Counted from the first letter of the stretch, positions 1 through 9,312 are shown. The stretch is 64,000 nucleotides of DNA from Candidatus Gastranaerophilales bacterium (GCA_947630045.1 CANRGC010000008.1:1-64000), one strand, 5' to 3'. The notes: generated from the sequence alone by a model not told the origin. Translations and numbers: made by a program.

Positions 1-86
1 CTCGGTTCTGTAGGATCTGTTACAGGAGGATTTGTCGGATCTGTTTCACTCGGTTCTGTAGGATCTGTTACAGGAGGATTTGTCGG
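1..86 (-). repeat. 48-bp direct tandem repeat coding for a 16-residue Pro/Thr unit
   Basis: Bases 1-38 and 49-86 are identical, giving a 48-bp period. On the minus strand the unit encodes 16 residues of the type T-D-P-T-N-P-P-V-T-D-P-T-E-P-S-E. Degenerate T-D-P units continue to about position 200. The array runs off the left edge, so the copy number is unknown. Confidence 0.85.
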
Positions 87-2039
87 GTCACTCGGTTTAG
101 TCGGATCAGTTTCACTGGGACCTGTCGGATTTGTTTCTTCAGGATCTGTAGGAAGATCGCTTGGAGTTGAAGGATCAGTTTCTTCAGGGTCAGTAGGTCC
201 GCTAGGAATAGGTGTTGGCGTAGTAGGTTCGTTGTCATCGTTATCGTCAGGCGTCGGGGTAGGTTTATTATTACCGCCGTCATCCGTAACTTTGTCATCG
301 TCTTTATCTTTATCTTTTTCAACGTCAACTACAACGTCATCAAGAGAATATTTCTTTGAATTTTTACCGTCTTTAACATATTGGAAAGGTTCTAAGACGA
401 ATGAATGATCTTTAGCCAATTCGTTAACTTCGCCTGTTTCTAAATCATAGAAGGAACCTGCAACGAATTTATCCAAGTTAAATTTTAAGTATTGTTTTGC
501 GGTGTCAAGATCGCCTTCTTTAATGGCTTCTTTTACATCGGCTTCGTGGTCTTTATCAACATCAAATACGCCGAATTCAAATTCTTGTTTTTCGCCGTCG
601 ATATCAATAGCTTGTTTTGAAGCGAAATACGGAAGGTTGTTAAATGCAAATTGTTCAAAAATAGCATACTGTTTAGCATTTAAATCAGGAACATTTGTGT
701 TGTATTTAAATTCATATGATGATGAACCGTCGTTATTTTCAACTTTTTCCTTTGTTGCAAGGGGTTCAAGGGTGTCGGGGTCATTATAGAATTTCAAAAT
801 GTCAACGTAATCATATGGAGCATCTGTTTCTTCTTCATCCAAAATGATATCATTTTCGGGAACAAAAGAAATTTCAGAAGGAGCAATTTGGCTTACAATG
901 TGATATCCTTGGTTTGTTTTGATATCATCAACGCTCTTTCCGCTTGCCGTATAGTTAACGCCGAATGTTTTAGGCAAGTTTAACTCGAGAGTTTCGCCGT
1001 CTTTAAGGTTTTTAAGAACCTTTAAGAGCATCTCATCGGTTCTGTCGCCGTCATTGTTAATATTGTTGACAAGTGCATCATTATATTGATTGTCTTTAAT
1101 TAAAAGCCATGTTGCAATAGAAGCGCTTGTTGCGTCAGATTTATTGCCTTCAGAATCTTTATAAACGCCACCGATTGCAGAATATAAATCTTTAATTGAT
1201 TTTATTTTGTTATCAAGTTTGATTTTGTCTGCAGCGGCAGTATAAACTGATGTTTTGCCTTCTGTTTTTTCATATAAATGAGCTTGTTTAGAAATTCCGT
1301 GAATTTCAACTTGATCCGGAGTTTCAAATTGGTTAATACCCATTTGATACAAATCATCGTTTAAAATGTCGTGAATATCAGCGTCATGCCAATCATTTTT
1401 ATCATAGTATTGTTTAATTTTTTCTTGCATGTCTTTGTTTGTTTCGATGATTTCGCTTGCAATTTGATATAATTCTGTTTCGCCGACTTCACCGGGGTCT
1501 TCGCCGTTCATTTTGAAGGGTTCAACATATTGTTTATTAATTGCTTCAAGCAAAGTTGTGCACTCATCAGCTTCGTCAGAATGAGTTCTTACAACTTTTG
1601 TTATGCTGTTTGTATCAAGCTCGTCAGGAACAATACCGTCGATAATTTTAAGCCCGTTAGGAAGCTTTATATCTTTTCCTTCGGTATTTGTAGACATTAC
1701 GCTGACAACAGGGAAACCTTTAACATCCAGAAGGGCATTGCTGTCTTTAACTGTTTCAACTTGTGAAGACGATACTTGTGAAGATTCGTCAACTTTTTTT
1801 GTTTCATCAGAGCACCCGCCAATGCCTAAAACAGCCGCACTGCCTGTTGCAATACCTAAAGCATAAAGCAATGTCGCAAATTTTGCGTTAATTGCTTGCC
1901 TGTAACTGTGTGAACGTTTGCCGGAAAATGAAACGGAGTCTTGTTTTTGCGTCAAATAATCCGCTGTATATTTTTGACCATTTTTTTGAACATTGTTTGA
2001 TTCGTTATTGTTGTTATTGCCTAACGATGGAATATTCAT
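1..2039 (-). CDS. Lipoprotein-like protein with N-terminal FSG motif and Pro/Thr repeat tail (C-terminus cut by window)
   Basis: The frame is open from the ATG at 2039 to the left edge (at least 679 codons), so the stop lies outside the window. An AGGAG sits about 10 nt before the ATG. Residues 1-53 are polar (start MNIPSLG) and contain V-S-F-S-G-K at 36-41. A hydrophobic stretch at about 54-75 ends in I-G-G-C (Cys76), which resembles a lipobox but has an unusually long N-region. A large acidic region of unknown fold follows, then a tail of T-D-P-T-x-P repeats reaching the edge. I infer an envelope-anchored protein with an extended linker or repeat stalk. I recognise no enzymatic domain. A plain transmembrane segment instead of lipidation is equally possible. 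Confidence 0.75.
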   Translation of the reverse strand, partial: MNIPSLGNNNNNESNNVQKNGQKYTADYLTQKQDSVSFSGKRSHSYRQAINAKFATLLYALGIATGSAAVLGIGGCSDETKKVDESSQVSSSQVETVKDSNALLDVKGFPVVSVMSTNTEGKDIKLPNGLKIIDGIVPDELDTNSITKVVRTHSDEADECTTLLEAINKQYVEPFKMNGEDPGEVGETELYQIASEIIETNKDMQEKIKQYYDKNDWHDADIHDILNDDLYQMGINQFETPDQVEIHGISKQAHLYEKTEGKTSVYTAAADKIKLDNKIKSIKDLYSAIGGVYKDSEGNKSDATSASIATWLLIKDNQYNDALVNNINNDGDRTDEMLLKVLKNLKDGETLELNLPKTFGVNYTASGKSVDDIKTNQGYHIVSQIAPSEISFVPENDIILDEEETDAPYDYVDILKFYNDPDTLEPLATKEKVENNDGSSSYEFKYNTNVPDLNAKQYAIFEQFAFNNLPYFASKQAIDIDGEKQEFEFGVFDVDKDHEADVKEAIKEGDLDTAKQYLKFNLDKFVAGSFYDLETGEVNELAKDHSFVLEPFQYVKDGKNSKKYSLDDVVVDVEKDKDKDDDKVTDDGGNNKPTPTPDDNDDNEPTTPTPIPSGPTDPEETDPSTPSDLPTDPEETNPTGPSETDPTKPSDPTNPPVTDPTEPSETDPTNPPVTDPTEP

Positions 2040-2200
2040 GTTATTTGTTCTCCTAACTATGCTTTTCCTACATATACTATTATGAAACCCTAACATAAAA
2101 AAAATTAACAGCAAAACCGAATTTTTTCTCAAAAATTTACATTTCGTAATATTTGATAAATTGCTTAAAGGCTGTAGTATAGGGCGTTTTAGGTCAAAAA

Positions 2201-3457
2201 CTATTTTTCGAATTGTAAAAATATTTCTCTTGCAACAGCTTCGCCCATGCTCATACATGAAAGTTGCGTTCTTAATGCACTATGAGCGAGTTTGTCGGCA
2301 CCAAGATTTCTTCCCGCAGCATATAAATTAGAGTAATTTTTTGATTTCAGAGAAGAAATTTCCATATAATATTTACCTGTTTTAAGAAGTTTTGAGGAGT
2401 TTTTCTCGTTAGAGTGTACATCTATAGGGTAAGTTCCCGATAAAATAGGGTTCTTTGGCGGTTTTTCGCAAAAAAGGTCGTTATATGTCAATTGTTTAAC
2501 AGCCATAATTTTGTTAGATTCCCGAACCCCTGTCATGTCCGCTATTTGCGATATATAGGCATTTTCAAACCCTTCAAAATATTTTTTCATAAATAATGAA
2601 ATTCTATAAATTGCCTTTCTTCCTTCAATAATTTTTTTTGAGTAATCAAGAGGGTCATTTTGCGCATAATCAGGCAATCTTGGACAATTAAAGGCAATTG
2701 AACCAACAGCTCCCGCAACGGTAAAAATTTGAAAATAAGAGGTGTCATGTGGCTCTAAATCGCCGTTTTTAAGGGCATTATTAAATATAGGCGCAAGATT
2801 CCAGCCCTTATCATCCCAAGTATATGCGCTTGTGAGATGAATTTCGCCGTTTATCTTACAATAATTTGTGACATCTTTATTTTTGTCAATTTTAATTAAA
2901 AAGTTTTTTAATTTTTTAATATCTACTCCGGACATTATAAAACGAAGCGAAGAAGGTTGTTTTTTTTCATCATTTTCAAAAAAATCTTCAGATAAAAGTT
3001 GAAAAATTTTTGAATCTCCCGTGGAGTCAAGATAATATTTCGCTTCGATATATAACGATAACATATTTGAACTAAGTTCAATTCCTTTGACTAAATTTTC
3101 AGATTTTGAAACTGAAGTCGGATAAGTTTCAAAAAATATATCGACATTATTTTTAGAGAGCATGTCATCTAAAACAATTTTTAAAATATTCGGGTTGAAC
3201 CAACCTTTGTTTCCGTCAGAATATTCAATTTGTGCATTATATTTTTTTGCATTTAAAACTAAATCAGAAAAAAACTCGGTATTTATTCCCGATGTTTCGC
3301 TTTTCATAACGGGAACAACAAGCCCGCCGGTTGCCAGCCCGCCAAGATAGTTATTTTTTTCGACCAAAGCGGTTTTAAGCCCGAGTTTGGAAGCAATGTA
3401 TGCGCATGCGCAACCTGAAACGCCCCCGCCTATAATTAATAAATCATATTTTTTCAT
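2201..3457 (-). CDS. FAD-dependent oxidoreductase (FAD_oxidored family)
   Basis: This 418-residue flavoprotein opens with a Rossmann dinucleotide-binding motif, GGGVSG at residues 10-15, followed by an acidic strand end (V-E-K). A second glycine cluster lies in the G-G-L-A-T-G-G region. The C-terminus has the N-x-G-A-D-x-x-A-H-x-A-x-R-x-Q signature of FAD-dependent oxidoreductases of the PF12831 type. The substrate cannot be told from sequence. The gene is monocistronic. There is no Shine-Dalgarno before the ATG, and a GATAAT -10 ends 7 nt upstream, so the mRNA is probably leaderless. Confidence 0.8.
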   Translation of the reverse strand: MKKYDLLIIGGGVSGCACAYIASKLGLKTALVEKNNYLGGLATGGLVVPVMKSETSGINTEFFSDLVLNAKKYNAQIEYSDGNKGWFNPNILKIVLDDMLSKNNVDIFFETYPTSVSKSENLVKGIELSSNMLSLYIEAKYYLDSTGDSKIFQLLSEDFFENDEKKQPSSLRFIMSGVDIKKLKNFLIKIDKNKDVTNYCKINGEIHLTSAYTWDDKGWNLAPIFNNALKNGDLEPHDTSYFQIFTVAGAVGSIAFNCPRLPDYAQNDPLDYSKKIIEGRKAIYRISLFMKKYFEGFENAYISQIADMTGVRESNKIMAVKQLTYNDLFCEKPPKNPILSGTYPIDVHSNEKNSSKLLKTGKYYMEISSLKSKNYSNLYAAGRNLGADKLAHSALRTQLSCMSMGEAVAREIFLQFEK

Positions 3458-3464
3458 GGAAAAT

Positions 3465-3494
3465 ATTATCGCATATATAATTATATATAGGCAA
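3465..3494 (-). promoter_or_regulatory. Promoter of the FAD oxidoreductase gene (leaderless)
   Basis: On the minus strand TTGCCT (3494-3489), an 18-nt spacer and GATAAT (3470-3465) lead directly into the ATG at 3457. Only 7 nt separate the -10 from the start codon. Confidence 0.5.
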
Positions 3495-3855
3495 ATTTTT
3501 TAGCGATTGCCACAATGGCTTTAAAAGGGATAAATTGCTTTTTTGGATAAAAATTATAAAAATGCGTTTTTATGGGCTAAAATGCCCATTTTAAATCTAT
3601 TAGATTAATAGCTATAATGTATATTATGTAAACAGAGTAAAAAACCCCTCAGAGGTATAAATCTAAGTCTTTATAAAAAACAAATCAAAATAAAGGCAAA
3701 TACAGGCTGAATTATAAAATTTAAAAAACCTTTAAATAAATATATCAAACTTAAGTATTTTTTCACAATTTGTTTACAAACTTTAAAATAAAATAAAGTT
3801 TTTTTCTTATTTGCCGATAAACTTTACATAAATTGGAAAAGGAAGGCAATAAACT
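3495..3855. other. Intergenic region between divergent genes
   Basis: About 360 AT-rich bases with no supportable ORF. It holds a short inverted repeat, ATGGGC/GCCCAT at 3572-3577 and 3584-3589, without a convincing U-tract. It also holds a promoter for the downstream small gene at 3762-3789. I recognise no RNA motif. Confidence 0.6.
3762..3789 (+). promoter_or_regulatory. Promoter for the small acidic protein gene
   Basis: TTCACA (3762-3767), a 16-nt spacer and TAAAAT (3784-3789) predict a start near 3796 and a leader of about 60 nt before the ATG at 3856. Confidence 0.4.
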
Positions 3856-4152
3856 ATGAAGATTGGTGGAAATGACGATTTTACATTAAAAAACCCTTTT
3901 GAAAAGAATGCTATGCAGCCAAATTCACCGGAAAATGAACCAAAACAAGCCGGTGCAAAAAATGTAGACGGGTTTGATAATGCAGGTAAAGTTGCAAAAC
4001 CAAATGAAATTCACAAGCCCGCAATTGAAGAAGGCGCAACAGGCAAGGCAGGGGAAGAAAACCCGAATGCAAAATTAGACAAAAATCAATTTACTGATGA
4101 AAATGAAATTCAAGAAATCGACCTTGAACAATTTGAGGACGATTTTGAATAA
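3856..4152 (+). CDS. Small acidic hypothetical protein
   Basis: A 98-residue protein I do not recognise. It is hydrophilic, rich in Asn, Lys, Glu and Pro, without a signal peptide or membrane segment, and probably largely disordered. It ends in a very acidic tail (E-I-D-L-E-Q-F-E-D-D-F-E). A good GGAAGG ribosome site precedes the ATG, an upstream promoter is visible and an intrinsic terminator follows, so it is a self-contained transcription unit. These signals support a real gene despite the lack of a known family. Confidence 0.7.
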   Translation: MKIGGNDDFTLKNPFEKNAMQPNSPENEPKQAGAKNVDGFDNAGKVAKPNEIHKPAIEEGATGKAGEENPNAKLDKNQFTDENEIQEIDLEQFEDDFE

Positions 4153-4179
4153 AATTTGATTTCCACTGTATGCCGAATA

Positions 4180-4222
4180 AAAATGCCCGAACTAAAATTA
4201 ATTTTGTCGGGCATTTTATTTT
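4180..4222 (+). terminator. Rho-independent terminator
   Basis: Stem AAAATGCCCGA (4180-4190) pairs with TCGGGCATTTT (4207-4217), followed by a T-rich run. It lies about 30 bp after the stop of the small acidic protein gene. Confidence 0.85.
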
Positions 4223-4246
4223 TTATAAGAATAATTGCCTTAAAAA

Positions 4247-4367
4247 TTATCAATATATTTCTAAAAGTAATATAGAGGGAGATAGTTTTTTATTTTTTAA
4301 ACTTTATATTATCAATATATTTCTAATAGCAATTAATAACTATTTATTATCATTATATTTCTTTTAG
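4247..4367 (+). repeat. Three imperfect 21-bp direct repeats upstream of a response regulator gene
   Basis: Copies at 4247-4267, 4309-4329 and 4347-4367 share TTATCA(A/T)TATATTTCT followed by an A/T triplet and AG. They lie between the terminator at 4180-4222 and the response regulator ATG at 4492. The whole 4223-4491 stretch is otherwise AT-rich with no convincing gene or clear -35/-10 pair. Binding sites for a regulator are one reading; chance similarity in AT-rich DNA is the alternative. Confidence 0.55.
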
Positions 4368-4491
4368 TTCTAATTATAATTTCAAAAATTTTTATTTTTT
4401 TAATTTTAAAAATATATACTCATTTTTGTTCATTAAAAAGTAATGATTTCTTTTGAAATAAATTTTAGTATTTCTTTTGGAGGAAATTATT

Positions 4492-5163
4492 ATGGAAAAC
4501 AATGACAAAATACGCATAATGATTGCAGACGACCACAAACTAATCAGAATGGGGCTAAAAAACAGCCTTGAAGCAAATCGTGATATGGTTGTTCTTATTG
4601 AGGCAGAATCGGGAAGGGACGCCATTTCTAAATTTAAGTCGCACAAAATTGATGTTGCCATAGTAGACCTTGTTTTGGGCGATATGTCGGGCGTGGAAGT
4701 TATCAGGCAAATTCTTGAAAACTCTCCGGAAACAGGCGTTATTGCCTTGACATCACAAATAAAGGACCAAGACGTTATTAATTGTGTTCAAAATGGCGCT
4801 CTGGCTTATGTTTTAAAGGATGTTAGTGCTGATGTTCTTAATATGATTGTAAGAAGTGTGTATAAAGGCTCTATGTGGCTTGATAAAAGGGCTGTTGACA
4901 TTCTTAAGTGTTCAAAAAACGGTTTTATTCCGCAAAAAGTTTGTTCCAGAGCAAATTTCAGAGCAAGCCACAACAATTTAACCGAACGTGAATACGAGGT
5001 GTTAAAGCTTGTCGTAGAAGGGAAATCAAACCTTGAAATTGCAAACGAACTTAACATAAGCGAACACACTTCAAAAGCCCATGTTTGCAGTATAATTCAA
5101 AAACTTGTCGTGGACGACAGAACCCAAGCCGCTGTCAAAGCCATAAAAGAGGGGCTTGTCTGA
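4492..5163 (+). CDS. NarL/FixJ-family response regulator
   Basis: A 223-residue two-domain regulator. The receiver domain (about residues 7-125) has the acidic pair D13-D14, the phospho-acceptor D59 in I-V-D-L, an A-L-T-S strand and the conserved Lys in V-L-K-D. A LuxR-type helix-turn-helix (about 160-220) begins L-T-E-R-E and contains S-N-L-E-I-A and the recognition helix before A-H-V. I chose the ATG at 4492 because GGAGG at 4479-4483 is correctly spaced; a TTG at 4477 overlaps that ribosome site. No histidine kinase lies nearby, so it is an orphan whose targets cannot be inferred. Confidence 0.92.
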   Translation: MENNDKIRIMIADDHKLIRMGLKNSLEANRDMVVLIEAESGRDAISKFKSHKIDVAIVDLVLGDMSGVEVIRQILENSPETGVIALTSQIKDQDVINCVQNGALAYVLKDVSADVLNMIVRSVYKGSMWLDKRAVDILKCSKNGFIPQKVCSRANFRASHNNLTEREYEVLKLVVEGKSNLEIANELNISEHTSKAHVCSIIQKLVVDDRTQAAVKAIKEGLV

Positions 5164-5165
5164 TA

Positions 5166-8042
5166 TCAGGCGGATATCTTTGTATTGTCTAAAAAGGCTT
5201 TCATATCAAGCCCGAATGCAGACACAGAAGTTTGAGCGGCAGGCGCAGTATTATTTACCTGTACATTTGGGGTTTCAACCTTATTATCAACATTTTGCTC
5301 AGGTGTCGGGTTGTTTAATTCTTCACTCTCGCTTTTCTTTTTATTGATAAATTTGGTGACAAGAAAAGTCAATGCAGCACCTGCGACAGCGGCAACCGCA
5401 CCAACTATCACAAGATTTCTTTTATTTGTTTTTTTGATATTGTTAATTTCAGATTCTAAAAATTTGCATTTATCTTCCAAAATTTTTATTTTTTTCTCGC
5501 CCTCTTCTATTGCACGTTTAGAACCAACCTTGCTTACGACAAAGCCTGCAATTGCGGCAAGTGCGGAAGCGGAATAGGTGCTCACCCTTTTTAATAAGTC
5601 ATTTTTTTGACCGTCTTCGATATTCTTGTCTATTGTTGCATCGTCGACTGACAAAAGATTTCCCTTATCCGGTTCGGCGCCGTCTGAATAGAGGTGGCGC
5701 TCTTTATATAAAGCATATGAGCTTTTATTATCAGGGTGAAGATTTTCGTTGTTCTTCCAGCCTGTTTTAAGGTTTTTAAGGTTGTCGGTAATTTTTTCTT
5801 TAGTTGTATTATCAGCCGTAACGCAAGCTTTCATGGCGTCTGCCATTTCTGATATCAAAATTCCGTCTTTCAATTCTCTTGCAAAACCGCCAAATTTAAA
5901 ATTAAAATCTTTTGAAAGGTTATCCCAATCGCACCAGTCTTTTGACAAGCTTTCCCCTTCTTTAAGGTTTTCTGTCAGTTCTTTTTTTCTCGCTGCCATA
6001 GTGTCATGCGCCTTTTGGGCAAAATCTTTAAAAAGCGAATCATCATAAACTTTTTTGCCGTTTTCGTCAGTTTTGTAGAATGTTGGGAACTCTTTCATAA
6101 CCTTTAATTTTGAGCGATAATTGTCTTTTACGTACGCACTTAAGATAAGCGCTACACAATCTTTTAAAAGATTATACTCATGTTTTGTTTTGTATGAAGT
6201 GGCTTTAGCGGCTTCTTTTTCGTTTCTCGGGTCAAAATTCTTTTGTTTAAAGCCTTGGGTGTTTGTTACAATCGGAGAACAATAATATTTCATTGCTTCA
6301 AGATCGGTAAGCCCGCAAGGTTCAAACCTTGAAGAAAAAATGGCTGCGTCGCCCGCACTTGCAAGCGCATAAGCGGGAGCCCAACCTTCAATATGAACAA
6401 TTCTGCCTTTAAGGTCAGGGTCATCCAGCATAGATTCAACTTTTTGGCTTACAATGGCGGATTCTCTGCCTTTATCAAGCCCTGCGCCTAAAATCAAGAT
6501 TGCGTTTTTGCCTTCTTCCGTTTTGGCAAATTTTTCAAAAGCGTTTAATGTAATATCATGACCTTTTTGTGTGTCTGTTCTGCCCCAGCTGACAAATACG
6601 GGAACTTCAGAGCCTTTTCCTTCTTTAATCATTTTAATAAGCTCAGGCTTGATTACATCGGAACTCGGGTTTTCAGGGTTGATTTTCGCTGTTCTTTTCG
6701 GGTTGCCCGTTATAATTGTCGTGTCTTTGGCGGAAAGCCTTTCTAAGAGTTTGAGTTTGTTTGAATTTTTTACTTTTTGAATGTCTTCATATGTAGGATT
6801 TTCGGGGTAAACATCAAATTTGGGGTAAACTTTACCGTCTGTATCAACACAATCTTCATTATAGCGTTGATTCATAAGTTCTTTTGTCGGGTCAACGGCG
6901 GGGTCGTTCAAAGGGTTCATAATGCCGTTAAATACACCGTTTTTGTAAAGTTCTTTTGCTGAATTATAAATATTATGCGCAGCCTGCGGGTTGTTTGCAA
7001 TACTGTCCGCATAATCTTCCGACACAACCGAAAACGATTTTACATAACCTTTATCGGCCCAATAAAGCGGAATTTGAACTGCACTCGGACACCCTGTTTC
7101 ATCAAGCGCTTTTTCAACATAAGGTCTGAAATAATTATCGCCTTTAATTTTATCTTCATAGACGGGGTCATGTTCAATTTTTGAAATTTGTTCGGGCGTA
7201 GCGCCGAGATTTACGAACATATTTTGCATTGAAGTTTCGCCGCAATATCCGGGACCTAAATTGTGTCCGATATATGTGGGGTTTATTCCTTCAAATTTTG
7301 ATTTCTCGGACGGGTTGGTTGCTTTATGAGCCATATATTCAATAACATATGCCGTTTGAGAATCGGAACACACAACCGTGGCGGGGTTAAAGTCTTTTGA
7401 TGTTTTAGCTTTATCTTTGACTATATCGTCCATAAATTCAACGGCAGCCTTTGAAAACTTGGCGTAAGGATCACCCTTCCAACCGTTATTTGCCTGTTTT
7501 CCGCCTGATGAATATACATAGGTTGACTCATAAGGTTTTTTCATTGAAGAAACCTGATCTGTAAAGACAAAATATGTCAATGATTTATCGTCATTTTTGG
7601 GTTTAAAAAGCATAATCGGGCTGGAATTTTCTTTGCCCCACTGCATAAACTTTGAGCTGACAAGTTCAAGTTCAATATCTCCCCTTGTCGTGTGCATGAT
7701 AAAGTTGCCTTTTTCGTCCTTAAGCGGGACAACACCCGTAGCTTCAGAGTTATTTGCGCCGTAATACGGAATAATTTCAACTTGATTTTCGGGCGAAGAA
7801 AAACTTCTGTAGTCTTTCATTACCGTTCCAACTCCGCCCGCTTTTGAATATGGGTCTGATTCTGCGCCTATAAAAATTACCTGTTCTTTGTTTCTTTGAG
7901 CACCCGTAAAAGCAAGGTTGCGTGCTTTATATTCACTTAAAGAAAGAACTTTAGGCGAAAAAGATTTTGAATTTTGCGCTTTTTGAACCCTACAAGGCGC
8001 ATTTAAAGAAACAACTCTTGAATTTACCGAACTTATTTTCAT
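5166..8042 (-). CDS. Starch/glycogen-synthase-like glycosyltransferase (GT5) with C-terminal membrane segments
   Basis: At 958 residues this is about twice the usual glycogen synthase length. The N-terminus (M-K-I-S-S-V-N, with A-F-T-G-A at 44-48) matches the putative tag of other proteins in this window. The GT5 core follows. K-A-G-G-V-G near residue 66 replaces the K-x-G-G-L ADP-glucose loop, and S-R-F-E-P-C-G-L-T near 570 is the diagnostic GT5 motif. Two hydrophobic stretches (about 825-840 and 874-898) flank a coiled coil, and a polar tail ends the protein. It probably elongates an alpha-glucan from a nucleotide-glucose at a membrane. No glgB or glgC is nearby. It converges on the response regulator with a 2-bp gap. 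Confidence 0.8.
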   Translation of the reverse strand: MKISSVNSRVVSLNAPCRVQKAQNSKSFSPKVLSLSEYKARNLAFTGAQRNKEQVIFIGAESDPYSKAGGVGTVMKDYRSFSSPENQVEIIPYYGANNSEATGVVPLKDEKGNFIMHTTRGDIELELVSSKFMQWGKENSSPIMLFKPKNDDKSLTYFVFTDQVSSMKKPYESTYVYSSGGKQANNGWKGDPYAKFSKAAVEFMDDIVKDKAKTSKDFNPATVVCSDSQTAYVIEYMAHKATNPSEKSKFEGINPTYIGHNLGPGYCGETSMQNMFVNLGATPEQISKIEHDPVYEDKIKGDNYFRPYVEKALDETGCPSAVQIPLYWADKGYVKSFSVVSEDYADSIANNPQAAHNIYNSAKELYKNGVFNGIMNPLNDPAVDPTKELMNQRYNEDCVDTDGKVYPKFDVYPENPTYEDIQKVKNSNKLKLLERLSAKDTTIITGNPKRTAKINPENPSSDVIKPELIKMIKEGKGSEVPVFVSWGRTDTQKGHDITLNAFEKFAKTEEGKNAILILGAGLDKGRESAIVSQKVESMLDDPDLKGRIVHIEGWAPAYALASAGDAAIFSSRFEPCGLTDLEAMKYYCSPIVTNTQGFKQKNFDPRNEKEAAKATSYKTKHEYNLLKDCVALILSAYVKDNYRSKLKVMKEFPTFYKTDENGKKVYDDSLFKDFAQKAHDTMAARKKELTENLKEGESLSKDWCDWDNLSKDFNFKFGGFARELKDGILISEMADAMKACVTADNTTKEKITDNLKNLKTGWKNNENLHPDNKSSYALYKERHLYSDGAEPDKGNLLSVDDATIDKNIEDGQKNDLLKRVSTYSASALAAIAGFVVSKVGSKRAIEEGEKKIKILEDKCKFLESEINNIKKTNKRNLVIVGAVAAVAGAALTFLVTKFINKKKSESEELNNPTPEQNVDNKVETPNVQVNNTAPAAQTSVSAFGLDMKAFLDNTKISA

Positions 8043-8124
8043 TGCAAACCCACACTTATGAACGCATTATTATAAAACATGTAAATATATATTATTGCCA
8101 AAACTAATGCAAAATTGTAAATAA

Positions 8125-9312
8125 TTATTTCAAAACGCCGTCATTTTTGTGATTTAAAATAATTGAATTAACAAGTATATCAAGCTTTTCATAGTCATCA
8201 GGCTTTGCCTTTCCTTTCACAAGGACGGGCTCAATGATTTGCGGTTTGATTGAAGTGAAAAGCCCCGTAATTGTTTCAACAAGCTTTCCTCCCCAGCCGA
8301 AAGAACCAATAACCGAAGCAAACTTAGCTTTTGGTTTAAGTGCATTGGCAAGCACGCATGCGTTCACGGCGGCAGGATGAGGACCCGCAAGCACCATTGA
8401 AGCTCCGATTATAATTGTTTCCGCATCAACAAGATTAACGGCTAAATCGCCCAAATCATCTCTGACAATATCATGCGCATAAACAGAAATGCCTGCCTCT
8501 TTCAATTTTTTAGCAACATATTCAACCATGGTCTCAACGCTTCCATACATTGAAACATAAGGAATTACAACCAAATTTTTTGCAGTATCTGATGACCAGT
8601 CTTTATATGCGCTAAGTATAAAATTCGGTTCATTGTGAATAGGACCGTGGCTTGGCAAAATAAAATCAGGGTTCAGATTTGAAACAAATTCGGTATATTT
8701 TTTGCACATCATTCTAAAGGGCATCATAATTTCCGCATAATATCTTTTTGCCATTGAATATGTAAGTTCGTCATTTTTTGAATATAAATCATCAAAAACA
8801 AGGTGCGCACCCAAAAAATCGCAAGTAAAAAGCATGTTGTCTTCTTTTAAATAAGTAAACATTGTATCGGGCCAGTGAACCCCCGGCGCCATAAAGAATT
8901 GAAGAGTTTTATCTCCGAGGGATAATTCTTCTTTATCCGTTATGACTTTAATTTTTTCTTCAGGTATTAAAAGCATTTCTTTAATGTTTTCTTTGCATTT
9001 AGCGTTGGTAACAATCAGCGCTTCGGGGAATTTCTTTATAAGTTCGGGAAGTGCGCCCGAATGGTCTTGTTCGCCGTGGTTTGCAATAATATAATCAACA
9101 TGTTTAATGCCGTTTTCGTTTAAATTATTAATATAAGTGTCAACAAAAGGAAAATATGTTGTATCAATAATTGCGGTTTTTTCGCTTCCTTTAACAAGAT
9201 AGGAATTATAAGTGGTTCCGTGCTCCAAAGGAATAAGTTCGTCAAAAATTACTCTGTCGACATCGTTTTGACCGATATAATAAACGTTATTTTTAATTTC
9301 TTTATACAACAT
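8125..9312 (-). CDS. Flavodiiron protein (FprA family A-type flavoprotein)
   Basis: A 395-residue protein with the N-terminal metallo-beta-lactamase fold carrying the diiron site (H-G-E-Q-D-H around residue 79, further His in P-G-V-H and S-H-G-P). A C-terminal flavodoxin domain starts near residue 245 (V-S-M-Y-G-S-V-E binds FMN). The family reduces O2 to water or NO to N2O with electrons from rubredoxin or ferredoxin, protecting anaerobes. No rubredoxin domain is fused. A strong AAGGAG precedes the ATG. The gene lies directly downstream of tRNA-Leu but is separated from it by a terminator. Confidence 0.93.
   Translation of the reverse strand: MLYKEIKNNVYYIGQNDVDRVIFDELIPLEHGTTYNSYLVKGSEKTAIIDTTYFPFVDTYINNLNENGIKHVDYIIANHGEQDHSGALPELIKKFPEALIVTNAKCKENIKEMLLIPEEKIKVITDKEELSLGDKTLQFFMAPGVHWPDTMFTYLKEDNMLFTCDFLGAHLVFDDLYSKNDELTYSMAKRYYAEIMMPFRMMCKKYTEFVSNLNPDFILPSHGPIHNEPNFILSAYKDWSSDTAKNLVVIPYVSMYGSVETMVEYVAKKLKEAGISVYAHDIVRDDLGDLAVNLVDAETIIIGASMVLAGPHPAAVNACVLANALKPKAKFASVIGSFGWGGKLVETITGLFTSIKPQIIEPVLVKGKAKPDDYEKLDILVNSIILNHKNDGVLK

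Noticed and set aside
502-1866. Plus-strand ORFs of 78-95 residues
   Set aside because: They lie antisense within the long minus-strand gene whose frame is open to the window edge.
4170-4367. 65-residue plus-strand ORF
   Set aside because: It runs through the intrinsic terminator and AT-rich direct repeats, has no ribosome site and a low-complexity product.
4247-4367. CRISPR array
   Set aside because: There are only three imperfect AT-rich copies with unequal short spacing, and no cas genes.
5311-7184. Several plus-strand ORFs under the GT5 gene
   Set aside because: They are antisense shadows with no family motif, in a region where the minus frame has clear GT5 motifs.
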